Shown here piece by piece: positions 1 to 6,306 of a stretch of 15,184 nucleotides of DNA. Source of the stretch: Nanobdellota archaeon (GTDB lineage: Archaea > Nanobdellota > Nanobdellia > Woesearchaeales > GW2011-AR9); the NCBI GenBank assembly GCA_030695605.1, contig JAUYQE010000092.1:1-15184 (forward strand), read 5' to 3'. The first letter of the stretch is position 1; each line of letters starts with the position of its first letter. The position numbers were made by a program, and so were the translations under genes. The notes beneath the pieces are model-generated. The model did no database searches. It worked only from the letters and a program-made list of their open reading frames with translations, and was not told the origin of the DNA.

Positions 1-1095
1 TCGACGAGAAAAGAGTCTCTTTAGGCCTCTGCCAACTTTTATTCCTAAAGGGCGGAAGGCGTTTCTGTAGGTGAACATGACAAGGGGGCCTCCGAGAAGT
101 GCAATTCCATAAATAAGAACAAATGAAAGAGCTCCACTATGCGGGGCTAAATTATAGGTGGTCGCCAAACCAACAATACTGCCGACCCCCGAAGCAATAA
201 TAGAAGAAGCATAGACATGGTGTTCTTCCCATTTATCTCCAAAAAGATATTTCTTATCATCAGTCATCCCCCCTCCCCTCTCAACAGCACCAACCGCATC
301 GCCAATATCTTTTATCAGCAATCCTTCCTTCCTTTTCTCCGGCTCCTCATCCACTAACAACTCCAAACTGTCCAGAAACGGAGCACTATACCTTCCTGCT
401 TTCCGCAATTGGGCAATATCCTCTGCCGGCTTCTGGTACCGGAGGTCATCCGTCCGCTCTTTTCCCGAAGCTAAAGCCACCAGCAATAGTCCCAATCCGT
501 GATAGTCCGTCGCTTCCGTAATTCTTCTTCCCAAAATCTGCTCCGGAGCCATGTAATAGATGGAGCCTTTACCAGCACTCTTGGTCCTCGTTTTCTCACC
601 CAGGAATTTAGCTAGCCCAAAGTCCGTTATTTTAACGATGCCCTCTTCCGTCAGCAGAATGTTCTCCGGCTTGATGTCGCGATGCACGATGCTTTGGCTA
701 TGGGCATACGTCAAGCCGGCAACGAGCTGCTCTTTAATATCGATGATTTCTTCTTCAGAGAACTGCTTTCCTTCTGCCAGATACTGCGCTAAAGACTTTC
801 CTTCGACATACTCCGTCACTAAGAATAATTCCGGGCTCCAATTCTCCTCAAGAGCAGAATGATCCTGATAGGCAACAATGTTCGGATGCTGCAGCTTTTG
901 TAACGCTTTAACTTCATCTTCCAGTCGTTGCAGTTCTTCCCAATTGTCCAGAATAAATCGTTTGGCTGCATACGGCGTACCAGTTGCTCTCTCTTCTACT
1001 TTAAACACCTGCCCCTGCCCGCCGCTGCCAATGAGACCCAAATTACGATACCGTTCCTCAAACGACAGCCGGTCTTCTAGCTTTTGCTCTCCCAT
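1..1095 (-). CDS. Membrane-anchored Hanks-type Ser/Thr protein kinase (C-terminus cut by window edge)
   Basis: This ORF starts at ATG 1095 and stays open to base 1, giving 365 visible residues with no stop. The kinase domain spans about 15-270 and has all the canonical elements: glycine loop GSGGQGQV (23-30), ATP lysine K45, helix-C glutamate near E61, catalytic loop HRDIKPEN (138-145), DFG (158-160), APE (183-185), and the subdomain IX aspartate (D197). It should therefore be an active ATP-dependent Ser/Thr kinase. After a hydrophilic linker come two hydrophobic stretches (about 294-313 and 322-342) with a short loop between them, then a basic segment. I infer a membrane hairpin that leaves the kinase in the cytosol. 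The start sits 25 nt downstream of a TATA-like box. The other kinase in this window (13771) has a similar design. Substrate unknown. Confidence 0.93.
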   Translation of the reverse strand, partial: MGEQKLEDRLSFEERYRNLGLIGSGGQGQVFKVEERATGTPYAAKRFILDNWEELQRLEDEVKALQKLQHPNIVAYQDHSALEENWSPELFLVTEYVEGKSLAQYLAEGKQFSEEEIIDIKEQLVAGLTYAHSQSIVHRDIKPENILLTEEGIVKITDFGLAKFLGEKTRTKSAGKGSIYYMAPEQILGRRITEATDYHGLGLLLVALASGKERTDDLRYQKPAEDIAQLRKAGRYSAPFLDSLELLVDEEPEKRKEGLLIKDIGDAVGAVERGGGMTDDKKYLFGDKWEEHHVYASSIIASGVGSIVGLATTYNLAPHSGALSFVLIYGIALLGGPLVMFTYRNAFRPLGIKVGRGLKRLFSRR

Positions 1096-1112
1096 AGTGG
1101 TTAAATAACAGA

Positions 1113-1127
1113 GTTATTTAAAAAAGT
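1113..1127 (-). promoter_or_regulatory. TATA box for the left-edge kinase
   Basis: On the minus strand the sequence TTTTTTAAATAAC is centred about 25 nt upstream of the ATG at 1095. That distance fits an archaeal TATA box with transcription starting at or next to the start codon. No Shine-Dalgarno sequence precedes the ATG. Confidence 0.6.
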
Positions 1128-1288
1128 ATCGAAGGAAATAGTGGTCAGCAGCTGTATAATTCCGTAATCTGTTTACGCTTCTAGAGAATATAATTGATTT
1201 TTAAACTTTATAAATAAAAACCCCTGCGTTATGACTTGTGGAGTGTCAACTCATTTCGATATTGTTTGTTGCTTCTTTGACGACAAAT
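1128..1288. other. Intergenic region between kinase promoter and IS element
   Basis: About 160 bp with no convincing gene. It is AT-rich and holds one strong TATA-like sequence (TTTATAAATA, 1208-1217) that is nearly symmetric and could face either way. On the plus strand it points into the insertion sequence, so it may once have served a gene now separated from it, possibly the small ORF at 2288. A 26-codon ATG frame at 1231 exists, but nothing supports it. Confidence 0.4.
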
Positions 1289-1332
1289 TGTCCAATTCCG
1301 AAATGATATGACAATTCCGAAATATGTTTACA
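1289..1332. repeat. Left terminal inverted repeat with duplicated core
   Basis: CAATTCCGAAAT occurs twice, at 1293-1304 and 1312-1323, 19 bp apart. The inner copy runs on into ATGTTTACA, which matches the right end (2235-2259 reversed) at 18 of 21 positions. The outer copy begins TGTCC, like the TGTTC right tip. The transposase stop codon (1328-1330) falls within this repeat. Confidence 0.75.
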
Positions 1333-2190
1333 GATTTTCTCGATACACTTCTTCTGGAGTTCTAAAGTCAAGTGCATGATGTATCCTCTTCTCATTGTAC
1401 CATTTTATGAAGTCCTGAAAAGATTCATCTGGATGCTTTTTCTTCCTCTTTTTCATGGTATCAAACCATTTCTCCATCTTGCCATTGGTTTGAGGATGAT
1501 TTCTACGAGAAGTCCAGAAATCAATACCCAAAGATTCTACCTCTTCTTCGAATAGTGAAATGCCTTTTTCTCCCGATTTTGTTCGAACATTCGCGTAGAA
1601 TTGTGAGCCCTTATCACTCAAGATGATAACAGGATTCACTTCATTAGTAAGTATGGCCTGACGTAAGAGAAAAATAGTATTTTCTGCGGTGGCGTTTGTA
1701 AACTCACCACCGATCAGTATTTTTCTGCTTCTATCGTCAATATACGCAATATATTGCTTTTCATCAAGCTCACTCCAATCTGTATGCCACATATAATTTG
1801 AGATTGGCCATTGATAACGCACATATTTACGTTGTCCTCTTCGTTTTTCGCAAGGCTCTGTCAAGCCTTGCTCGTCAAGAATTCGTTGAATTTGCCGTTG
1901 CGACACGGCAAATCCTTCGCGTGTAAGGACAACATGAATCTTTTCACATCCGTAATCGTCATCTTTGCGAATTTGCACTACTTTTTGTACAAAAGTAGGA
2001 TTGATCGGTCGCTTTGGTCTTCCTGCTTTGAGAGCTTTGTAAGCTAAATCCCCTATTTGTCTATGCTTTGCTACAAGATCATAAACATATTGCCGACTAA
2101 TTTTTTGTATTTTAGCTATAGAAGTTGGGCTTCGCCCAGTTCTATATTGTTGTATAATCCACTTTCTTTTTTTTCAGTTAATGTTGTCAT
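1328..2190 (-). CDS. IS481-like transposase, in two frames (probable -1 frameshift)
   Basis: The main frame, open from just inside 2175 to the stop at 1328, encodes a helix-turn-helix region and then an rve/DDE integrase core. The core shows HTDW and ILSDKGSQF aspartates and the GKMEKW glutamate. The first possible in-frame start (GTG 1978) would discard the HTH region. A good ATG at 2190-2188 reads MTTLTEKK and then leaves the frame at an A8 run (plus-strand T8, 2167-2174). Adding one A, or slipping -1 on A_AAA_AAA, joins the frames into a continuous protein of about 287 residues (MTTLTEKKRKWIIQQYRTG...). This is either programmed frameshifting or transcriptional slippage, which is common in IS elements, or a disabling indel. 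The D-to-E spacing in the core is longer than the usual 35 residues because of an insertion. Confidence 0.8.
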
Positions 2191-2234
2191 AGTCTCACCC
2201 AAAGGTGTGGACTATGGCTTATTTATAAAGAAAG

Positions 2235-2259
2235 TGTAAACTAATTTTGGAATTGAACA
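2235..2259. repeat. Right terminal inverted repeat of the IS
   Basis: Read inward on the minus strand from 2259, this 25-bp end begins TGTTCAATTCCAAAAT and finishes GTTTACA. It is the inverted counterpart of the left end. Only one copy of the CAATTCC core is present here, against two on the left. Confidence 0.75.
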
Positions 2260-2287
2260 CTTTCTCTTTTTGCCAGAGGTGATGTGC

Positions 2288-2452
2288 ATGTATGAACTGC
2301 CGCGATTGCAACGATTTGTCAAGAGCTTAACGACGGACGAATTGGTCTATCTCCTCTACCGGCGTAATTTCATCAAACACCAAAAAAATCTCTTTCCGGC
2401 CCGCTTAGGGCCGGTTTTTGAAAAGCGGGGATTCCACTGTCTCTCCGAATGA
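2288..2452 (+). CDS. Possible 54-aa small protein next to the IS (unrecognised)
   Basis: I do not recognise this ORF. It starts at ATG 2288 (MYELPRLQRF...), 5 nt after a purine-rich GAGGTGA (2276-2282) that matches an archaeal Shine-Dalgarno. An alternative ATG at 2282 overlaps that site. The product is basic, without signal or TM segment, and ends ...GFHCLSE. It begins only 29 bp from the IS right end, so its promoter may have been displaced by the insertion. A perfect 7-bp hairpin followed by T5 lies inside the reading frame (2396-2419). If that hairpin is a terminator, the full ORF would not be transcribed. It could equally be chance or a remnant. Confidence 0.35.
   Translation: MYELPRLQRFVKSLTTDELVYLLYRRNFIKHQKNLFPARLGPVFEKRGFHCLSE
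2396..2419 (+). terminator. Perfect GC hairpin followed by T5
   Basis: CCGGCCC (2396-2402), loop GCTTA, GGGCCGG (2408-2414), then TTTTT (2415-2419). It looks like an intrinsic terminator on the plus strand and could end a short transcript before the Nudix gene. It lies inside a small ORF, so one of the two calls may be wrong. Confidence 0.4.
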
Positions 2453-2496
2453 TGGTTTTTGACCGGTTCTCCCTTTTCTGAAATGGTGTCGAAACG

Positions 2497-2504
2497 TTTT
2501 TAAG
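2497..2504 (+). promoter_or_regulatory. TATA box for the Nudix-HAD operon
   Basis: TTTTTAAG centred about 30 nt upstream of ATG 2530 would place the transcript start within a few bases of the start codon. There is no Shine-Dalgarno before that ATG. Confidence 0.5.
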
Positions 2505-2529
2505 TGTGTTGAATCGCAGCACTTTCCTG

Positions 2530-3306
2530 ATGATGAAAGATAATCCTGCTCGGTGGCAAGAGTTGTATGAGAGTAATGATACGCGGCCCTTTGCTGGATA
2601 TGGTTTTGGGAACATAGAAACGATCGCTTTGTCCGTCCATGACCCGCCGCCCGTTTTTCATGATCTCCGGGGTTGTATCGAAGATTTTTGGGGAGAGTTT
2701 ATCGTTGGAAAAACGGGTTTTACGAATGACCAAAAATATGGTGCCCAAGGCTTTGATTATGCATATACTGGTTCAACCCTAACCATGAATGTTTTCCTCA
2801 CTGATTACGCTACAGTTCGTTTTAGAAATAGCCGCGATGAAGCATACAACAGTAAACTTACTGACCAACAACGGCAATTCTTTGATAATTTTCTCACCCT
2901 GGGCGTTGGCGCATATCTGCGCATAGGCGAAGAAGTTCTTCTGGGCAGATGTGCGGGGGACTTCAAAAAAGACTTGCTGGAAAATGTTCCGCAAGGGCAT
3001 GTCGAGCCGCAGCAGGATTATGGGAGTATTATTTCTGCCTTTGCCCGCGAGCTTTCGGAAGAAACGGGCCTTTCCCTTGCTGCTTTAGATGATTGCCATC
3101 CCACGCACCTCAATGTTGGGAAAAAGTTTGGCGACCTTACGGTAATCTATCAAGGGAACGTTATTCCCCCGAAAAAAACGGCCATTCACTCCTCGGAACA
3201 TGCAGAACTCTGGTGGATGAAAGAAGAGACGCTGCGGTGGATGGTAAAAGAACAGCCCATGCTCTTCAACCCTGTTACTGTGGCACTGGTCGAGGCTTTG
3301 GCATGA
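2530..3306 (+). CDS. Nudix-family hydrolase with long N-terminal extension
   Basis: This is a 258-aa protein when started at ATG 2530. A GTG at 2506 and an ATG at 2533 are alternatives, and the TATA spacing favours 2530. The C-terminal half carries a Nudix signature at about 156-181: G156, then RELSEETG (173-180), the REUxEExG metal-binding core. The first half of the box is atypical. Three extra residues lie between the glycine and the RE motif, and the usual GX5E glutamate is not in place. Nudix enzymes cleave nucleoside diphosphates linked to another moiety using Mg2+ or Mn2+, and the substrate here cannot be read. The first 120 residues (motifs GYGFGNIET and TLTMNVFLTDYATVRFRNSRDE) form an extra domain that I do not recognise. 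The gene overlaps the following HAD gene by ATGA, so the two are probably co-translated. Confidence 0.85.
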   Translation: MMKDNPARWQELYESNDTRPFAGYGFGNIETIALSVHDPPPVFHDLRGCIEDFWGEFIVGKTGFTNDQKYGAQGFDYAYTGSTLTMNVFLTDYATVRFRNSRDEAYNSKLTDQQRQFFDNFLTLGVGAYLRIGEEVLLGRCAGDFKKDLLENVPQGHVEPQQDYGSIISAFARELSEETGLSLAALDDCHPTHLNVGKKFGDLTVIYQGNVIPPKKTAIHSSEHAELWWMKEETLRWMVKEQPMLFNPVTVALVEALA

Positions 3307-3920
3307 AAACCTATCGCGCCGTCATCTTCGATTGTGGAAAAGTTTTTCTTCACGATCCGGACTTGGAAATAACACTCCAGGATATGGCTGATTCTTGCCA
3401 GCTTTCTTATGAGTTAACAAAAAAAGTCGTAAACGAACTGCTTCCCGATTTTCAGACGGGAAAAAGTGATGAAGAGGAGTTCTGGGAAAGCTTTAAAGAA
3501 AAAGCAGAGCTTTCAGAACTTCCGGATACGTATCATGGTTTGTGGACGCGGAAGTATTTGGAGGTTTCAAGAGTTGATTATGGCGTTCTGTCCCTTGTCG
3601 AAGAACTCCAGCAGCTTGGGTATAAGACTCCCGTCCTCTCCAACACCATTCCCCCCCATGTGCGGGTTAATCTAAAGCGTAATTTTTTTGCTCTCTTTGA
3701 ACCGAAAATCTTCTCCTGCGAAGTAGGCTGCAGAAAGCCCGAACCAGAAATATATCGCCTCGCATTGGAACGCACGGGCGTTGCGGCTGCGGAAGCAATT
3801 TTTATCGATGATGTGCCTCGCTATGTGACTGCAGCTCAGGAAGTGGGAATAGACAGCATTCTCTTCCAGAACGCGCAGCAGTTACGGCGAGAATTGGAAG
3901 AAAGGCAAGTCATCTCGTAA
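3303..3920 (+). CDS. HAD-superfamily hydrolase (YihX-like)
   Basis: This 205-aa protein starts at ATG 3303, overlapping the Nudix stop (ATGA). All four HAD motifs are visible: motif I FDCGKVF with nucleophile D10, motif II VLSNT (111-115), motif III lysine K145 in CRKPEPEIY, and motif IV FIDDV with D169/D170. A helical cap lies between motifs I and II (about 18-90). Position +2 of motif I is glycine rather than the usual acid/base aspartate. That matches the FDxGxV form seen in YihX-like sugar-phosphate phosphatases and epoxide-hydrolase-N-terminal-like proteins, so the reaction may be phosphate ester hydrolysis or something less typical. Pairing with a Nudix enzyme suggests sequential handling of a nucleotide-derived metabolite, which is inference. 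Soluble, cytosolic. Confidence 0.88.
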   Translation: MKTYRAVIFDCGKVFLHDPDLEITLQDMADSCQLSYELTKKVVNELLPDFQTGKSDEEEFWESFKEKAELSELPDTYHGLWTRKYLEVSRVDYGVLSLVEELQQLGYKTPVLSNTIPPHVRVNLKRNFFALFEPKIFSCEVGCRKPEPEIYRLALERTGVAAAEAIFIDDVPRYVTAAQEVGIDSILFQNAQQLRRELEERQVIS

Positions 3921-4094
3921 GTGGTCAGATACGGAACTGCGCAGGACCGCCTTGGCCGCTCGCTCGGTCTGTTCTCGCTGTTAATCTCGTCCAAAAAATG
4001 CAAAGCTCATCGATAGAACAGAACAATGACATTCTTTTGAACAATAGAAGTTCCTCGCTCGCCTTTGGCCTAGGCGGCGGTCCTGCTATTCCTT
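3921..4094. other. Convergent spacer with nested inverted repeats (possible structured RNA or terminator)
   Basis: This lies between the ends of the HAD gene (+) and the TIM-barrel gene (-). GCAGGACCGCC (3941-3951) pairs perfectly with GGCGGTCCTGC (4076-4086). Inside that, TCTGTTCT (3968-3975) pairs perfectly with AGAACAGA (4015-4022). Together they could fold into a branched structure of about 146 nt. There are no convincing tRNA, 5S or C/D-box elements. It may be a shared 3'-end structure or an unannotated RNA, and no promoter is obvious. Confidence 0.3.
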
Positions 4095-6266
4095 TCACTC
4101 CAGCGGCACGCCGCTCCACATGGTCCAGTCTTCGGACGGTGAATATCCACCGAACACAAAGTACGGCGGCTGATGCTGCCCAAAGTAGCTGTAGCCGACA
4201 TCTTCCCAGGAGCGCTTGCCAAAGCCGCTGCCATACACCGGCGAGCCAAAATGCCGCCAGGCTTTGAGGAGGGTATGCGTACCGGAAACATCCATCGTAA
4301 AATCGGCACCCGGTTCGACGACAATATCGCCTTTGAAGCCGTGCTTCTTGAAAATTTTCAGCGCCTGATCGACGGGCGCGTTGCCTTCCCCTGGAGCCAG
4401 ATGGTCGTCCGCATAGCCCTGATTATCGACCAGATGCAAGTGCCCGACGATTTTTTTCTTGGCCATCTCTTCGACGCGGGAAAGCATCCAGCTATTGAAC
4501 TCCTCTTTGTTCTGGCCCATGGTCTTGTGGGGATCCTCTTTCCAGTACTTCCACCACATGTTGCAATGGGCGGTATCAAACGTCGCATAGAGATGCTCTT
4601 CCGCTTCTTTTTTCGCCTGCGCTTCGCCCATGCCTTTTTCTTTCTTCAGGCGATGCACCATGGCTTCGCGGCTTTTTTCGACGAGATGAATCAGTTCATC
4701 CGGATGCGCGCCATAGCTTTCGGGAAAGAGATTCTCCACGGCAACGCCGAACGGCCGCTTTAGCGTTCCGGCTTTTGCTAATTCGTTGCTCTTGTTCATG
4801 GCTTCGATGGCTGCTCCGGCGTACGCTTCATAGCTCTGCCGCAAAGCATAGGAGGGTGCACTTTCGATATGACGCATACGCTCTCTGGTTTCTTCGGCTC
4901 TCGCCCAGGCAGCGGAAGAGGACTGGTTAAACTCTTGGAGCGCGCGGCGATCCCGTTCTATACCCTCTTGCCCCTTCACGACCTGTTGCTGGAGAATCAT
5001 AATGGCTTCTTCGGGGCTTACTCTCCTTCCCAGCTCCTGTTGCATTTGGTCTATAAGGTGCTGCGGGACGCCTTCTTTCCTGGACCGTTCAATAGTAATC
5101 TGAGTCTGCTCAACAAATTTTTTCGTTTTTTCCATATCTTTTCTATGCGCTTCAAACTGCTGGCTGTAATGGAATCCCCAGCCTTTGTCTTGCGCCGCAT
5201 TGGTTTCCAGCGCGGCGATGATCGCAGCTTCTTCCGGCTTGATGTCCAGCAGCTCATCATGGACCGTGCCATTACGCCTTTTCACGTCCAAAATCCGTTC
5301 CCGCCAGGGCGAGTCCTGGAAAGTTTCTGGCGGATTTTTCTCCAGTTCGTTCAAAGAATACGCAGCAAATTTATGGAATTCTTCTTTGGCTCGCTGCGTC
5401 ATCTCTTCGGATTCATTTTTCAGTTCTTTCCAGCCCATCTGTTGGATATCGAATTTTCCCGTTTTGGCATTAAAGCGGGGAACTTTGTTGTTCAGTTCAA
5501 GGACTTTGTGGTCTTCATAATCAATAAAGTCGCCAGGCTTCACGACATTGCCTCGTGCATCACGATACTCCCCCCCCTTATGCCGTTCCCAAACATCTTC
5601 ATTCTCCGGCTCGTAGCGGTTCCAGACTGGGCGAGCGACTTTGCGGCTTTTGGGGATTCCCGTTAAAGTTTCTCCATTGCGCCGATCAACCACACGATAG
5701 ACAACATCGTCTTCCTCGCCACCATAAAAATGAAACTTATTTTTCCACGGCCCTTCCTGATTCCACTCGGCATCGGCGATGGGGCGGATGAACTCACCGC
5801 TATGCACGACAATGGGGCCACCTTGGGTTACGTCGGCCGCAAAATCAATGGCGTTTTTAATTTCGTCGACCGCCATATCCCGTTGCTGCTTGGAGAAATT
5901 TCCGCTCCGCTGGTCTAAGCCCGCCAATCCCATGATGCCGACGCTGGCATGGGTGGTAAAATCAAATTTATTCGCGGCCTGCAATTCTTTCAACGCCTGC
6001 CGCTGCTTGGAGCCATACATGCCCGGGGTGTGCGCTTGGGCATTGCCTTTGCCCATGCCCATAAATGTTAACTCGAGCTTCTTCATTCCCGGGCGCATTT
6101 TCGCCGCTAAGGCTTGGACATTTTGCACTGGCCCTAATCCTAAACTAAAGCCAATATCTTTAATGCCCACACCGACATCATTCGTAGAAGCATCTCCTGC
6201 TGAAGGATGCCCATATTCGCGGTCCATGGGGTGGGCGTACTGCCTTCCCGTGCCAAATTCGACCAT
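4095..6266 (-). CDS. Large TIM-barrel metalloprotein, xylose isomerase/AP endonuclease-like
   Basis: This 723-aa protein starts at ATG 6266, 26 nt downstream of a TATA box. Motifs of the sugar-phosphate isomerase/epimerase-endonuclease IV fold are spread along it: IVVHSGEF (H155), VAVENLFPES (E511), TFDTAHCNMW (D564, H567), GHLHLVDNQGYADDHLAPGEG (609-628) and DIVVEPG (E651). These are the residues that bind divalent metals in the family, so it should be catalytically competent. Family members are normally about 250-320 aa. Here about 340 residues (roughly 160-500), including charged, probably coiled-coil helices around 370-465, are inserted between barrel strands, and there is a tyrosine- and tryptophan-rich C-terminal tail (670-723). 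No signal peptide or TM. The substrate is unknown: sugar isomerisation or DNA-repair-type hydrolysis are both possible. Confidence 0.85.
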   Translation of the reverse strand: MVEFGTGRQYAHPMDREYGHPSAGDASTNDVGVGIKDIGFSLGLGPVQNVQALAAKMRPGMKKLELTFMGMGKGNAQAHTPGMYGSKQRQALKELQAANKFDFTTHASVGIMGLAGLDQRSGNFSKQQRDMAVDEIKNAIDFAADVTQGGPIVVHSGEFIRPIADAEWNQEGPWKNKFHFYGGEEDDVVYRVVDRRNGETLTGIPKSRKVARPVWNRYEPENEDVWERHKGGEYRDARGNVVKPGDFIDYEDHKVLELNNKVPRFNAKTGKFDIQQMGWKELKNESEEMTQRAKEEFHKFAAYSLNELEKNPPETFQDSPWRERILDVKRRNGTVHDELLDIKPEEAAIIAALETNAAQDKGWGFHYSQQFEAHRKDMEKTKKFVEQTQITIERSRKEGVPQHLIDQMQQELGRRVSPEEAIMILQQQVVKGQEGIERDRRALQEFNQSSSAAWARAEETRERMRHIESAPSYALRQSYEAYAGAAIEAMNKSNELAKAGTLKRPFGVAVENLFPESYGAHPDELIHLVEKSREAMVHRLKKEKGMGEAQAKKEAEEHLYATFDTAHCNMWWKYWKEDPHKTMGQNKEEFNSWMLSRVEEMAKKKIVGHLHLVDNQGYADDHLAPGEGNAPVDQALKIFKKHGFKGDIVVEPGADFTMDVSGTHTLLKAWRHFGSPVYGSGFGKRSWEDVGYSYFGQHQPPYFVFGGYSPSEDWTMWSGVPLE

Positions 6267-6288
6267 GGGATTCTAAAAGAAAAAGAAG

Positions 6289-6296
6289 TTTATAAA
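6289..6296 (-). promoter_or_regulatory. TATA box for the TIM-barrel gene
   Basis: TTTATAAA is centred about 26 nt before ATG 6266 on the minus strand, within the 40-bp gap after the upstream membrane-protein gene. The TIM-barrel gene therefore probably has its own leaderless transcript. Confidence 0.65.
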
Positions 6297-6306
6297 CGTT
6301 GCTTGT

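Larger units (their letters stand above)
1289..2259 (-). mobile_element. IS481-like insertion sequence (about 0.97 kb)
   Basis: The element contains one transposase ORF bounded by related inverted ends. The right end, read inward from 2259, begins TGTTCAATTCCAAAAT. The left end has two tandem copies of CAATTCCGAAAT (1293-1304 and 1312-1323). The outer copy is preceded by TGTC. The inner copy also shares GTTTACA with the right end, and the transposase stop lies inside it. The true left tip is therefore either 1289 or about 1309. I see no target-site duplication: CAAAT lies left and CTTTC right. A single ORF, TGT-type ends and an rve-type core fit the IS481 family. The missing duplication may mean an old insertion or slightly wrong ends. 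Confidence 0.8.

Noticed and set aside
1284..2264. Target-site duplication flanking the IS
   Set aside because: The bases next to either candidate left end and the right end do not match (CAAAT or GATA on the left, CTTTC on the right), so none can be claimed.
3921..4094. tRNA or 5S rRNA in the convergent spacer
   Set aside because: There is no T-loop GTTCRA element, no cloverleaf-spaced stems and no 5S-like sequence. Only the nested inverted repeats remain.
4869..5666. 265-codon plus-strand ORF rich in Phe and Leu inside the TIM-barrel gene
   Set aside because: It is the antisense of a gene with clear metal-binding motifs. It has no promoter or ribosome binding site, and its composition is what a reversed coding frame gives.
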